A DNA stretch of 64,000 nt, taken from assembly GCF_023887685.1 (NCBI RefSeq), contig NZ_JAMWMR010000011.1, positions 62,001-126,000 of the forward strand. Reading direction: 5' to 3'. Of this stretch, positions 1-8,873 are shown piece by piece. This stretch comes from Streptomyces macrolidinus. GTDB taxonomy: Bacteria > Actinomycetota > Actinomycetes > Streptomycetales > Streptomycetaceae. The notes under the pieces were generated by a model. It made no database searches. It had not been told where the DNA came from and saw only the letters and a list, made by a program, of their open reading frames with translations. A program made the translations under genes and the position numbers. Numbering within the stretch: the first letter of the stretch is position 1; every line of letters starts with the position of its first letter.

Positions 1-2441
1 GCCTCAAGCCCGTCCACCGCCGCGTCCTGTACGCGATGTACGACGGCGGCTACCGCCCCGAGCGCGGCTTCTACAAGTGCGCCCGTGTCGTCGGCGACGT
101 CATGGGCAACTACCACCCGCACGGCGACTCCTCGATCTACGACGCCCTGGTGCGCCTCGCGCAGCCGTGGTCGATGCGGATGCCGCTGGTGGACTCCAAC
201 GGCAACTTCGGCTCTCCGGGCAACGACCCGGCGGCGGCCATGCGCTACACCGAGTGCAAGATGGCGCCGCTGTCGATGGAGATGGTCCGCGACATCGACG
301 AGGAGACCGTCGACTTCACGGACAACTACGACGGCCGCTCCCAGGAGCCGACCGTCCTGCCCTCCCGCTTCCCGAACCTGCTGATCAACGGCTCGGCCGG
401 GATCGCGGTCGGTATGGCGACCAACATCCCGCCGCACAACCTGCGCGAGGTCGCGGCCGGTGCCCAGTGGTGCCTGGAGAACCCCGAGGCCTCGCACGAG
501 GAGCTGCTGGACGCGCTCATCGAGCGCATCAAGGGCCCGGACTTCCCGACCGGCGCCCTGGTGGTGGGCCGCAAGGGCATCGAGGAGGCCTACCGCACCG
601 GCCGCGGCTCGATCACGATGCGCGCGGTGGTCGAGGTCGAGGAGATCCAGAACCGCCAGTGCCTGGTGGTCACCGAGCTTCCGTACCAGGTCAACCCGGA
701 CAACCTGGCGCAGAAGATCGCCGACCTGGTGAAGGACGGCAAGATCGGCGGCATCGCGGACGTCCGTGACGAGACGTCCTCCCGTACAGGCCAGCGCCTG
801 GTGATCGTCCTCAAGCGGGACGCGGTCGCCAAGGTCGTCCTGAACAACCTGTACAAGCACACCGATCTGCAGACGAACTTCGGCGCCAACATGCTGGCGC
901 TGGTGGACGGCGTGCCGCGCACGCTGTCACTGGACGCGTTCATCCGCCACTGGGTGACGCACCAGATCGAGGTCATCGTCCGCCGGACCCGCTTCCGGCT
1001 GCGCAAGGCCGAGGAGCGCGCCCACATCCTGCGCGGCCTGCTCAAGGCCCTGGACGCCATCGACGAGGTCATCGCGCTGATCCGGCGCAGCGAGACCGTC
1101 GAGGTCGCGCGCGGGGGCCTGATGAGCCTGCTGGAGATCGACGAGATCCAGGCCAACGCGATCCTCGAGATGCAGCTCCGGCGGCTGGCGGCCCTGGAGC
1201 GGCAGAAGATCGTCCAGGAGCACGACGAACTCCAGGCGAAGATCACCGAGTACAACGAGATCCTCGCCTCCCCGGTCCGCCAGCGCGGCATCGTCAGCGA
1301 GGAGCTCGCGGCGATCGTCGAGAAGTACGGCGAGGACCGCCGCACCCAACTGGTGCCCTTCGAGGGCGACATGTCCATCGAGGACCTGATCGCCGAGGAG
1401 GACATCGTCGTCACGGTCTCCCGCGGCGGCTACATCAAGCGCACCAAGACCGACGACTACCGCGCGCAGAAGCGCGGCGGCAAGGGCGTCCGCGGCACGA
1501 AGCTCAAGGAAGACGACATCGTCGACCACTTCTTCGTGTCCACGACGCACCACTGGCTGCTGTTCTTCACCAACAAGGGCCGCGTCTACCGGGCGAAGGC
1601 CTACGAGCTGCCCGACGCCGGCCGGGACGCGCGCGGCCAGCACGTAGCGAACCTGCTCGCCTTCCAGCCGGACGAGGCGATCGCCCAGATCCTCGCGATC
1701 CGCGACTACGAGGCCGCGCCGTATCTGGTGCTCGCCACCAAGGGCGGTCTGGTCAAGAAGACGGCTCTGAAGGATTACGATTCGCCGCGCTCCGGCGGTG
1801 TCATCGCGATCAACCTCCGCCAGATGGAAGACGGTTCGGACGACGAACTGATCGGCGCCGAGCTGGCCTCCGCCGCTGACGATCTGCTCCTGATCAGCAA
1901 GAAGGCGCAGTCGATCCGGTTCACCGCGACCGATGAGTCCCTGCGCCCGATGGGCCGCGCCACCTCCGGTGTGAAGGGGATGAGCTTCCGCGAGGGCGAT
2001 GAGCTGCTCTCGATGAATGTTGTCCGACCCGGTACGTTCGTGTTCACTGCCACCGACGGCGGGTACGCGAAGCGGACCGCCGTCGACGAGTACCGCGTCC
2101 AGGGGCGCGGCGGTCTCGGTATCAAGGCCGCCAAGATCGTGGAGGACCGCGGCTCCCTCGTCGGCGCGCTGGTGGTCGAGGAGAACGACGAGATCCTCGC
2201 CATCACACTGGGCGGCGGTGTGATCCGTACCCGGGTCAGTGAGGTCAGGGAGACGGGCCGTGACACCATGGGCGTCCAACTGATCAACCTGGGCAAGCGA
2301 GATGCCGTGGTCGGCATCGCGCGGAACGCCGAGGCGGGGCGCGAGGCGGAGGAAGTCGACGGCGACGAGGCCGTGGACGAGACCGCCGAAGGTGCCGCGA
2401 GCACCAGCACGGACGAGGGCGAGGCGCCCTCCGCCGAGTAG
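1..2441 (+). CDS. gyrA: DNA gyrase subunit A (5' end outside window)
   Basis: Breakage-reunion subunit of DNA gyrase (A2B2), which introduces negative supercoils. The frame is open from base 3, so the true start lies upstream and about 40 N-terminal residues are missing. The catalytic tyrosine is in [10 protein letters not shown] (codon at 246-248). The quinolone-resistance region reads [11 protein letters not shown], with Ser and Asp at the E. coli 83 and 87 equivalents, so a sensitive-type genotype. The C-terminal beta-pinwheel carries the GyrA box [10 protein letters not shown] near 1465-1494, which separates gyrase from topoisomerase IV ParC. The last ~35 residues are an acidic Glu/Asp/Ala tail. 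The DUF3566 gene follows after 19 bp and a hairpin at 3213-3241 ends the unit. Identification is certain. Confidence 0.98.
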   Translation, partial: LKPVHRRVLYAMYDGGYRPERGFYKCARVVGDVMGNYHPHGDSSIYDALVRLAQPWSMRMPLVDSNGNFGSPGNDPAAAMRYTECKMAPLSMEMVRDIDEETVDFTDNYDGRSQEPTVLPSRFPNLLINGSAGIAVGMATNIPPHNLREVAAGAQWCLENPEASHEELLDALIERIKGPDFPTGALVVGRKGIEEAYRTGRGSITMRAVVEVEEIQNRQCLVVTELPYQVNPDNLAQKIADLVKDGKIGGIADVRDETSSRTGQRLVIVLKRDAVAKVVLNNLYKHTDLQTNFGANMLALVDGVPRTLSLDAFIRHWVTHQIEVIVRRTRFRLRKAEERAHILRGLLKALDAIDEVIALIRRSETVEVARGGLMSLLEIDEIQANAILEMQLRRLAALERQKIVQEHDELQAKITEYNEILASPVRQRGIVSEELAAIVEKYGEDRRTQLVPFEGDMSIEDLIAEEDIVVTVSRGGYIKRTKTDDYRAQKRGGKGVRGTKLKEDDIVDHFFVSTTHHWLLFFTNKGRVYRAKAYELPDAGRDARGQHVANLLAFQPDEAIAQILAIRDYEAAPYLVLATKGGLVKKTALKDYDSPRSGGVIAINLRQMEDGSDDELIGAELASAADDLLLISKKAQSIRFTATDESLRPMGRATSGVKGMSFREGDELLSMNVVRPGTFVFTATDGGYAKRTAVDEYRVQGRGGLGIKAAKIVEDRGSLVGALVVEENDEILAITLGGGVIRTRVSEVRETGRDTMGVQLINLGKRDAVVGIARNAEAGREAEEVDGDEAVDETAEGAASTSTDEGEAPSAE

Positions 2442-2460
2442 CACTAGGAAGTGAGTCAGC

Positions 2461-3162
2461 GTGAGCGGAGCCACGGGCGCCGGATCGACCGGTACGGACA
2501 CGGACGGCGGCGGCCGTGGCTCCGCCACGCACTCCCATGACTTTCATGGATCCCAGGGGGGAACTGTGACGGACACCCGAGGCCCGCAGCAGCAGTACGC
2601 GGCTGGAGCGGGCCCGGCCGCCGCCGGCGCACAGCCGAGCGCGGCACAGGCGGGCGACGCGCCCGCCTCTCCGCTGCCGGGGCAGCGCCCGCAGCAGCCC
2701 GCGAGCCCCTACCACCCGCCGCAGGCCTATCAGGCGCAGCCGTCGACGGGTGGCGTGCGCCGCCCCCGGACCGGCGCGAGCACCACACCGCGCACCCGCA
2801 AGGCCCGTCTGAGGGTGTCGAAGGCCGACCCGTGGTCGGTGATGAAGGTCAGCTTCCTGCTCTCCATAGCCCTCGGCATCTGCACGATCGTCGCGTCGGC
2901 GGTGCTGTGGATGGTCATGGACGCGATGGGCGTCTTCTCGACGGTGGGCGACACGATCTCGGAGGCCACCGGCTCGACCGACTCGAAGGGCTTCGATCTC
3001 CAGTCGTTCCTGTCCCTGCCGCGTGTGCTGACCTTCACGACGATCATCGCGGTCATCGACGTCGTCCTGGCGACGGCTCTCGCGACCCTGGGGGCGTTCA
3101 TCTACAACATCTCGGCGGGCTTCGTCGGCGGTGTCGAGCTGACCTTGGCGGAGGACGAGTAG
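2461..3162 (+). CDS. DUF3566 membrane protein downstream of gyrA
   Basis: Conserved actinobacterial membrane protein that follows gyrA also in Mycobacterium (Rv0007 position); biochemical role unknown. Residues 1-125 are Gly/Pro/Gln-rich and look disordered, ending in a basic stretch. Two membrane segments follow at about 131-153 (SFLLSIALGICTIVASAVLW) and 190-217, with a short loop between. I use GTG 2461, with AGGAAG about 10 bp upstream. An in-frame GTG at 2566 has a stronger site (AGGGGGGAAC) and would remove 35 poorly constrained residues, so the start is open. Likely co-transcribed with gyrA. Family assignment rests on the twin C-terminal helices and synteny. Confidence 0.88.
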   Translation: MSGATGAGSTGTDTDGGGRGSATHSHDFHGSQGGTVTDTRGPQQQYAAGAGPAAAGAQPSAAQAGDAPASPLPGQRPQQPASPYHPPQAYQAQPSTGGVRRPRTGASTTPRTRKARLRVSKADPWSVMKVSFLLSIALGICTIVASAVLWMVMDAMGVFSTVGDTISEATGSTDSKGFDLQSFLSLPRVLTFTTIIAVIDVVLATALATLGAFIYNISAGFVGGVELTLAEDE

Positions 3163-3212
3163 CGACCCGGGAGCGGCCCAACGGGCCTGTCCTGGAAGCG
3201 ACTTCGGACGGC

Positions 3213-3241
3213 AGAGCGCATCCCGGCGCGGGGTGCGCTCT
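3213..3241 (+). terminator. Hairpin terminator after the gyrA unit
   Basis: AGAGCGCA/TGCGCTCT arms plus one G-U and three C-G pairs (12 bp), loop GGCGC, then TCTCG. It sits 50 bp after the DUF3566 stop and ahead of tRNA-Ile. Confidence 0.75.
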
Positions 3242-3362
3242 TCTCGTACCCGGATCGTTCCCGGCCGGCCGGAGCCCGGCGCCGTTATCGATTTTGGGAC
3301 TTCCCACGTCGTGCGCTAATCTTCAGGAGTCAGCGCGCGGGACACACACCGCACAGCGCGGC

Positions 3363-3436
3363 GGGGCTATAGCTCAGTTGGTTAGAGCGCATCCCTGATA
3401 AGGATGAGGCCACAGGTTCAAATCCTGTTAGCCCCA
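3363..3436 (+). tRNA. tRNA-Ile (anticodon GAT)
   Basis: Complete cloverleaf: acceptor GGGGCTA pairs with TAGCCCC. The D arm has AGCTCAGTTGGTTAGAGCG; the anticodon stem CATCC/GGATG encloses CTGATAA, giving GAT at 3397-3399. The T arm is CAGGTTCAAATCCTG. Discriminator A; the CCA end is not encoded. A 16-bp-class hairpin at 3451-3487 follows. Confidence 0.97.
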
Positions 3437-3450
3437 CAGTGAAGATCGCA

Positions 3451-3487
3451 AGAGCAGGCGTTTCCCCTGGTGGGAAGCGCCCGCTCT
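3451..3487 (+). terminator. Hairpin terminator after tRNA-Ile
   Basis: Arms AGAGC-GGCG-TTTCCC and GGGAAG-CGCC-GCTCT with one A/C mismatch and a CTGGT loop. It begins 15 bp after the tRNA 3' end and is probably the tRNA terminator. Confidence 0.75.
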
Positions 3488-3590
3488 GCGTTGTGAGGTG
3501 GAGCGGGGGTATGGCCGTCCGCGCGGCTGGTCTCGCCCTGCTGCCGTACGGGGAGCAGCATGGGAGGAGAGCGACCGAGGGAGGCCCATC

Positions 3591-3767
3591 ATGAGAACCG
3601 GAGCCTCGGGCTACGACAGCTCGCCGTACTCCCACACCCCGTCCCAGGCCGAGGGCGAACGCGACGAACCAGCCGCGCGTTCGGCCATGGAGGAGCACCC
3701 GGACGTCCCCAGGACCGAGCCGTCCCAGGCGGAGGGGGAGCGGCCGGAGGACACCAAAACCGCGTGA
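3591..3767 (+). CDS. Small hydrophilic protein with two PSQAEGER motifs
   Basis: 58-residue, Glu/Pro/Ser-rich, probably disordered protein with no membrane segment and no cysteine. The 8-mer PSQAEGER occurs twice (about residues 17-24 and 44-51), separated by a low-complexity linker. ATG 3591 is preceded by a strong GAGGGAGG site 6 bp upstream, and the ORF runs straight into a 12-bp-stem terminator (3790-3820). Both support a translated gene. I recall PSQAEGER-type motifs in other short Streptomyces proteins but know no function. It is an isolated monocistron between the tRNA-Ile terminator and the next convergent gene. Confidence 0.7.
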   Translation: MRTGASGYDSSPYSHTPSQAEGERDEPAARSAMEEHPDVPRTEPSQAEGERPEDTKTA

Positions 3768-3789
3768 ATCTGACGAAGGCGGACAGCGA

Positions 3790-3820
3790 CGGCCCGGCAC
3801 CGTGGACAGGTGCCGGGCCG
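3790..3820 (+). terminator. Strong bidirectional hairpin terminator
   Basis: CGGCCCGGCACC and GGTGCCGGGCCG form a perfect 12-bp stem with a 7-nt loop, followed by TTCTCGTGTT. It lies between the small plus-strand gene and the convergent minus-strand gene ending at 3916. Confidence 0.88.
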
Positions 3821-3915
3821 TTCTCGTGTTCTCGTGCGGGGCTTGGTACGCAAGTTCGCCGCTGGAGTGGTGGGGCTCCCCAAGGGAGCGGTGAGGTCTG
3901 AAGCGGGGGGCCGGA

Positions 3916-4284
3916 TCAGCTCTGGAGGGGCGTGGTCCCCTTGTGCGGGGCGATGGGTTCGGTACGGGGCCGGGGGACCGAGGGGGGAAGCGGGTCCGCG
4001 GCGATGAGATCCATGAGCGGGTCGCGTCGGCAGGACGGGGAGGTGTTGTGGGCCTCCGCGTGGATGCGTTGTTTCATCGTGGGGGGCAGGGACCGTTCGC
4101 GGGCCGCTCTGCGCTGCAGGGGCCTCGGCTTCGGCGGCGTCAGGCGCGTGCTGCTGTTGTGCTCCGGCTGGGGCTGGGGTACGGCCGCCGCGGCGGCCGG
4201 GGTGATGAGTCCGAGCGCGGTGCACAGAGCAAGGAAGGCGGTGACGATAGCGGTCCACAGCGTCATGACCTTGTTCTCGGCCAT
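3916..4284 (-). CDS. Secreted or anchored small protein (DUF6344-like)
   Basis: 122 residues. The N-terminus MAENKVMTLWTAIVTAFLALCTALGLITPAAAAA has a short charged start, one hydrophobic helix (about 8-28) and an Ala-rich end typical of a signal peptide or anchor. The rest is Pro/Arg-rich with the segment RSLPPTMKQRIHAEAH, which I recall as the conserved block of Streptomyces DUF6344 proteins; that family name is from memory. GTGAGGGG lies just upstream of ATG 4284. No catalytic motif is visible. Reading the opposite strand here gives low-complexity shadows only. Confidence 0.7.
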   Translation of the reverse strand: MAENKVMTLWTAIVTAFLALCTALGLITPAAAAAVPQPQPEHNSSTRLTPPKPRPLQRRAARERSLPPTMKQRIHAEAHNTSPSCRRDPLMDLIAADPLPPSVPRPRTEPIAPHKGTTPLQS

Positions 4285-4557
4285 GGCCCCTCACTTTCGG
4301 GTTGGGCGATTTGCGTACTTTGCTCATGATGTGTATGTGGACCCAGAAGTGGTGGACCTACGCCCGTGGCGCATCGATCTTCGGATGAACACCACTCGGA
4401 TGGGCGCAGAGAGCCCGGAAAGCTCGGAAAGTGGGCCGGAGAGCGGCGAACATCACAGTCCGTGGTGCCGTGGTCGCCGAAGGTCCGGAGCGGCGCCCTC
4501 CGGTCGTTTCGGCCGTATCGCCCTGTCCAGAGCCGGAGTTGGGGAGCCGATCCAGGT

Positions 4558-4579
4558 CACCGATCGATATCGATCGGTG
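4558..4579. promoter_or_regulatory. Perfect 22-bp palindrome in the DLW-39 promoter
   Basis: The half-site CACCGATCGAT is followed directly by its exact complement ATCGATCGGTG. The palindrome ends 2 bp before a good -10 element TATAGT (4582-4587), so it covers the spacer and -35 position. That is where a dimeric repressor would block RNA polymerase. The rest of the gap 4285-4632 shows nothing else. Confidence 0.65.
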
Positions 4580-4632
4580 TGTATAGTCGGGCGCCAGAGG
4601 TCCCCTACGTCAAGGAAAGACGAGGTCGCGCG

Positions 4633-4761
4633 GTGAAGAAGCTTCTCCTGGTCGCACTGGCCGCCATCGGCGGGCTCCTCGTGTACCGCCAGATCCAGGC
4701 GGATCGCGCCGAGCAGGATCTGTGGACGGAGGCGACTGACTCCGTGCCCACGGGTTCCTGA
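4633..4761 (+). CDS. DLW-39 family small membrane protein
   Basis: 42-residue protein with a single N-terminal membrane helix (KKLLLVALAAIGGLLVY) followed by a charged tail containing the signature AEQDLWTEATDSV. Such DLW-39 proteins are conserved near gyrA in Streptomyces; function unknown. GTG 4633 is chosen because the Lys-Lys-Leu start immediately precedes the helix. A promoter with -10 TATAGT (4582-4587) gives a leader of about 40 nt, and a terminator follows at 4788-4813, so it is monocistronic. Confidence 0.85.
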   Translation: MKKLLLVALAAIGGLLVYRQIQADRAEQDLWTEATDSVPTGS

Positions 4762-4787
4762 GTCGACAGACAACAGGTTCAGAGCAG

Positions 4788-4813
4788 GCCCCGATCGCAG
4801 TGGCGGTCGGGGC
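4788..4813 (+). terminator. Terminator of the DLW-39 gene
   Basis: GCCCCGATCGC / GCGGTCGGGGC, 11 bp with one T-G wobble, 4-nt loop, then CTTTGTGTT. The remaining bases up to 5107 show no gene or clear signal. Confidence 0.82.
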
Positions 4814-5107
4814 TTTGTGTTGCCCTCATGGCGCGAGCCGGGTGAGCGACCGCTCAGGCACGGGCGTGGGCGGGGTGTGCCGGGGTCCAGGAGGCCGTGT
4901 GACGGGGCTGTGGTGGTGTCGTGCCCTCTTCTGTGGTCGCGCGGCCCGTGAGGGCTCGTAGGGGGCTTGCGGCCCGTCCGGATTCCCGGCCGGGTACGGC
5001 TCGGAGATCCCGCTCGGTGTTCCTGGTGTGCTGTGGGTGACGACGTCACCTGCGGTGGACTCCCGCGTGCCCCGGGCGCGGGAGTCACCGGTGGTCGAGG
5101 CGTCGGA

Positions 5108-5656
5108 TCAGTTCTGGTGGGACTGGTAGTGGGCGACCGCGTCGGAGGTGCGGCCGGCCCCGTAGACCCGGAGGAACTCCGCCAGTTCCGGGTGGGTCGG
5201 GGCGAGGGTGTCCGCCGCCTCGATGATGTCGCCCGCCGCCGCCACCGAGCGCATCAGCGACTGGATCTCGCGGACCACGCGCTTGACCGTGGGAGCGCCC
5301 GAAGTGATCGTCGCGTGCGTGGAGTTGTTGAGCACCGAACCCCCCTGCGACTTTCTGATCTCGTCCATCCGCTCCGTCGCCTCGGCCGCGCTCACACTGC
5401 CGTCCGCGACCTGGCCTGCCAAGTCCTGCAGCAACTGCACCCGTTGGACCACCGCCGGATTACCGATCTTGGCGCGCTGACCGCTCATCAACTGCGACAG
5501 CATCGGAGCGGACAGCCCCAGTACACCGGCGAGACGGGCCTGGTTGAGGCCGAGATCGTCGATGAGCTTGCGGAAGAGCACCCCCAGCGGCTCCCCGTAC
5601 CAGTTCCGCTGAAGCTCCCGCGCTCTTGCGGTTGCTTCCTGCTGTGCGGTGTCCAT
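5108..5656 (-). CDS. XRE/HTH-type DNA-binding regulator
   Basis: 182-residue cytoplasmic regulator. The helix-turn-helix is at about residues 28-55 (LIDDLGLNQARLAGVLGLSAPMLSQLMSG), followed by a long helical C-terminal region (SAAEATERMDEIRKSQ..., then DIIEAADTLAPTHPELAEFL). ATG 5656 is preferred because GGGGAGAC lies 5 bp upstream; the frame is open to 5716 but that extension runs through the operator. A perfect 10-bp-arm palindrome (5685-5708) sits about 28 bp upstream of the start, suggesting autoregulation. It is conserved near gyrA in Streptomyces; its target genes are unknown. Confidence 0.88.
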   Translation of the reverse strand: MDTAQQEATARARELQRNWYGEPLGVLFRKLIDDLGLNQARLAGVLGLSAPMLSQLMSGQRAKIGNPAVVQRVQLLQDLAGQVADGSVSAAEATERMDEIRKSQGGSVLNNSTHATITSGAPTVKRVVREIQSLMRSVAAAGDIIEAADTLAPTHPELAEFLRVYGAGRTSDAVAHYQSHQN

Positions 5657-5684
5657 TGCGTCTCCCCATCGCTTCCCCAAATAC

Positions 5685-5708
5685 CGTGGTTCGCTGTAGC
5701 GAACCACG
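5685..5708. promoter_or_regulatory. Palindromic operator of the XRE regulator
   Basis: CGTGGTTCGC, then TGTA, then GCGAACCACG. On the gene strand the core reads TTCGCTACAGCGAA. It matches the operator of the second XRE gene (22449-22464) except for a symmetric change at one base pair. Confidence 0.7.
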
Positions 5709-5836
5709 ACGAGCATCTTACGGAGAGTGTTTGTCCACCGGGACCCCCCTCTTTTTGTGAGTTACAGCCGAAGACCCGGTACGCTGGTCCGCAGCGCCCG
5801 CCGGTCCGCTTCACCGCCGGTCGGACGCAGTCCTCC

Positions 5837-5909
5837 GGGGCCTTAGCTCAGTTGGTAGAGCGCTGTCTTTGCATGGCAGATGTCAGGGGTTCGACTCCCC
5901 TAGGCTCCA
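5837..5909 (+). tRNA. tRNA-Ala (anticodon TGC)
   Basis: Acceptor GGGGCCT pairs with AGGCTCC (one G-T). D arm TAGCTCAGTTGGTAGAGCG; anticodon stem CTGTC/GGCAG around TTTGCAT gives TGC at 5870-5872; T arm CAGGGGTTCGACTCCCCT. Discriminator A; CCA not encoded. Confidence 0.97.
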
Positions 5910-6237
5910 CACATCGGACCGGTCAGGTGCCCACGCGGCGGCTGACCGGTTTCTCGTATGCGGTGACCCACGTCACATCAAACCCTTTGCAGGCGTTGCA
6001 CTTCTTTGCGCAAACGCTCGCGGCGGCCGAGGGGTCCGCAGCCGTCGCGCGGACGTCCGATGTGGTCGCAGAGTGATGTGTGGTGACGTAAGAGGTCGAG
6101 TGTGGGCGCGTATGTCCCGGTATGTACGCGCGAGATGGTGCATCCCGTAGGGGAAGTCTCCACCGAACCCGCACAGTTGGCGCATTGCAAACGTCATCAA
6201 GGGGCGTGTGCGTAAACGCTCCCGAGCGGGGGCGTGG

Positions 6238-6253
6238 TGTTCCACGTGAAACA
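6238..6253. other. parS-like site (one mismatch)
   Basis: TGTTCCACGTGAAACA differs from the ParB-binding 16-mer TGTTTCACGTGAAACA at one base. It lies in a 400-bp gene-free stretch (5910-6311) near gyrA, consistent with the origin-proximal parS clustering known for Streptomyces. Confidence 0.75.
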
Positions 6254-6256
6254 TGG

Positions 6257-6293
6257 CTGTGGGGCAGAAGACCTCAAGTCCTCTGCCCCACAG
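6257..6293 (-). terminator. Terminator of the DUF5324 gene
   Basis: CTGTGGGGCAGA/TCTGCCCCACAG (12 bp), an A/C mismatch, then GAC/GTC and loop CTCAA. It starts 19 bp past the stop at 6312 and abuts the parS-like site. Confidence 0.8.
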
Positions 6294-6311
6294 TGGTGAT
6301 GGGAGGAACGT

Positions 6312-7007
6312 TCAGAGACGGCCGCGACGGCCGCCGTTCTCTCCTTCGTCGTCGGCTCGCATCGCCTGTACCTCGGGATCCAGTGTGTTCGCGCCGCTGC
6401 CGTCCACCGATGCCAGGCGGTCCCCCTGCGGGACCTCGGTCGCGGCGGGCGGCTCGACCAGCCAGTCGGGGTTGGTCTGCTTGTCCCACCACTTCCAGGC
6501 GGCGCACGCGGTGCCGGCCAGCACGCCCAGCAACGCCAGGCCCTTCACGGCGCGAGCGGCGTTGGCCCGCCGCTGTTGTCGGCGCACCAGCTTCTGGATC
6601 TGCTGCGGGGTGACCTGGCCGCGCAGGGCCGCCAGCGCCGCGGTGCTCCGGGCCGCGGCCTCCTCTCGCGCGGGACCGGCGACGGCCATCGCCTGCTCGA
6701 TCATCGGCCGGGAGTACTCGGCCGCCTGCCGATAGGCTCTGGCGGCGTTCTGGGCCGCCTGATCCACCCTGGACGGCACATGGGAGCGCGCCTGCACCAG
6801 GCGGGGGGCGAGATGGGCGTCGTACTGGATGCGCGCCTGGTCGGCGGCCTGCGACATCTTCGGCGCGAGACGGACACCTGCCTCGCGCGCACACTGTGCT
6901 GCCTTGGTCCTGGCCATGTCGGCGTAGGGCGCCACCACTTCCGCGGCATGCAGCACGCTGTCCCTCGCCGAGCCGGTCGCGGCGCGCACGCTGTCGATGC
7001 GGGTCAC
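6312..7007 (-). CDS. DUF5324 family membrane-anchored protein
   Basis: 231 residues. Residues 1-150 are Ala/Arg/Gln-rich amphipathic helix (ATGSARDSVLHAAEVVAPYAD..., RQAAEYSRPMIEQAMAVAGPA), predicted to form helical bundles or coiled coil. One membrane segment is at about 153-173 (VKGLALLGVLAGTACAAWKWW). It is followed by the conserved tail TNPDWLVEPPAATEVPQGDRL and an acidic end. This layout is what I know of the Streptomyces-specific DUF5324 family; function unknown. ATG 7007 follows GAGGAGGAAGCC. It is divergent from ppiA across 270 bp that show no other gene. Confidence 0.88.
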   Translation of the reverse strand: MTRIDSVRAATGSARDSVLHAAEVVAPYADMARTKAAQCAREAGVRLAPKMSQAADQARIQYDAHLAPRLVQARSHVPSRVDQAAQNAARAYRQAAEYSRPMIEQAMAVAGPAREEAAARSTAALAALRGQVTPQQIQKLVRRQQRRANAARAVKGLALLGVLAGTACAAWKWWDKQTNPDWLVEPPAATEVPQGDRLASVDGSGANTLDPEVQAMRADDEGENGGRRGRL

Positions 7008-7277
7008 GGCTTCCTCCTCCTCGGTGGCGTACAGAACTTCGACTTTCCAGCCTTGAACGGATCATGCCCCGGGCAGCGCTCGCGGGCATGCGAGCGCGGG
7101 CATCCGGGTCATAGGAGCTTTCGGGGGTGATTCGGGGCGACAAGCCCCTTTTCGACGACAATGCCATGGATCGTCGCACCGCGCCCCGCGAGCGGGACCA
7201 CTCGGTCGTAGCCGGACGACGCACCGCCCGTCCCGTGCGAGGATCGGGGAGTCACAGAGGACAACGGAAGGCAGATC

Positions 7278-7811
<534 letters not shown>

Positions 7812-7906
7812 GCCCGCGGGACACCGCACGAGGGAACAAAACGGCCCCACTCGTCCGTACAAGGAAGGGCGGGGCACCCCGTCGTACGGAGAAGTGAGGG
7901 AACCGC

Positions 7907-8830
7907 ATGGACGAGGCGCCTGGCACCCCGCAGGGCCCGCAGAGCCAGGGTCCGCACGGCGCCCCGGAGCTGCCGGTCTGCTACCGGCACCCGGACCGCG
8001 AGACCGGCATTCGCTGCGCCCGCTGTGAGCGCCCCATCTGCCCGCAGTGCATGGTCGACGCGGCGGTGGGCTTCCAGTGCCCGCAGTGCGTCAGCAGCGG
8101 CTCCGGCACGGGCCACTCCCCGGCCGCCAACCGGCCCCGCACGCTCGCGGGCGGCACGATCACCGCCGACCCCCGGCTGCTCACCAAGCTGCTGATCGGC
8201 GTCAATCTGGCCGTGTTCCTGGTCCAGCTCTCCGTGGGCGATCGCTTCACCGAGCGCTTCGAACTCTTCGGCCGGGCCGCCTCCTACTGGCAGCACGGTG
8301 AGATCGTGGGTGTCGCGCAGGGTGAGTGGTACCGCCTGCTGACCGCGATGTTCCTGCACGACCCCCAGAGCTACTTCCACATCCTGTTCAACATGCTCAG
8401 CCTGTGGTGGGTCGGCGCCCCGCTGGAAGCGGCCCTGGGCCGCGCCCGCTATCTCGCGCTGTACTTCACCGCCGGACTGGCAGGCAGCGCGCTCACCTAC
8501 CTGGTGGTCGCGCCCAACCAGCCCTCGCTCGGGGCCTCCGGTGCGATCTACGGGCTCTTCGGCGCCACGGCCGTGCTGATGCGCCGGCTCAACTACGACA
8601 TGCGCCCGGTCCTGGCCCTGCTGGCGGTCAACCTGATCATCACCTTCAGCCCGGGGTTCCACATCTCCTGGCAGGCGCACGTCGGCGGACTCGTCGGCGG
8701 TGTCGTGGTCGGCTACGCGATGGTGCACGCGCCCCGCGAGCGGCGGACGCTCGTGCAGTACGGGACCTGTGCGGTGGTGCTGGCCGCAGTGATCGTCATG
8801 ACCCTGGTGAGGACCGCCCAGCTCACCTGA
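7907..8830 (+). CDS. Rhomboid intramembrane serine protease with N-terminal zinc ribbon
   Basis: 307-residue polytopic protease. Residues 25-61 hold seven cysteines (Cys25, 37, 40, 45, 48, 58, 61) plus His28 in a B-box-like zinc-binding pattern. The rhomboid domain starts near 92. Active-site motifs are GASGAIYGLFG (Ser211) and HVGGLVGG (His258), with HILFNMLSLWWVG supplying the conserved HxxxN helix. Six or seven membrane helices are expected. ATG 7907 follows GAGGGAACC. It is separated from ppiA by 95 bp. Substrates are not evident; the zinc ribbon suggests regulation or partner binding in the cytosol. Confidence 0.95.
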   Translation: MDEAPGTPQGPQSQGPHGAPELPVCYRHPDRETGIRCARCERPICPQCMVDAAVGFQCPQCVSSGSGTGHSPAANRPRTLAGGTITADPRLLTKLLIGVNLAVFLVQLSVGDRFTERFELFGRAASYWQHGEIVGVAQGEWYRLLTAMFLHDPQSYFHILFNMLSLWWVGAPLEAALGRARYLALYFTAGLAGSALTYLVVAPNQPSLGASGAIYGLFGATAVLMRRLNYDMRPVLALLAVNLIITFSPGFHISWQAHVGGLVGGVVVGYAMVHAPRERRTLVQYGTCAVVLAAVIVMTLVRTAQLT

Positions 8831-8873
8831 GTGGCGGGTATGCACACGCCGTAGCCCGAGGTTGTACCCAGTG

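Noticed and set aside
927..2528. 533-aa minus-strand ORF opposite gyrA
   Set aside because: GC-rich antisense shadow of a certain gene: low-complexity Asp/Val/Leu/Arg composition and no ribosome-binding site.
5910..6237. Small ORFs between tRNA-Ala and the parS-like site
   Set aside because: Short, overlapping in several frames, no ribosome-binding site and no codon bias.
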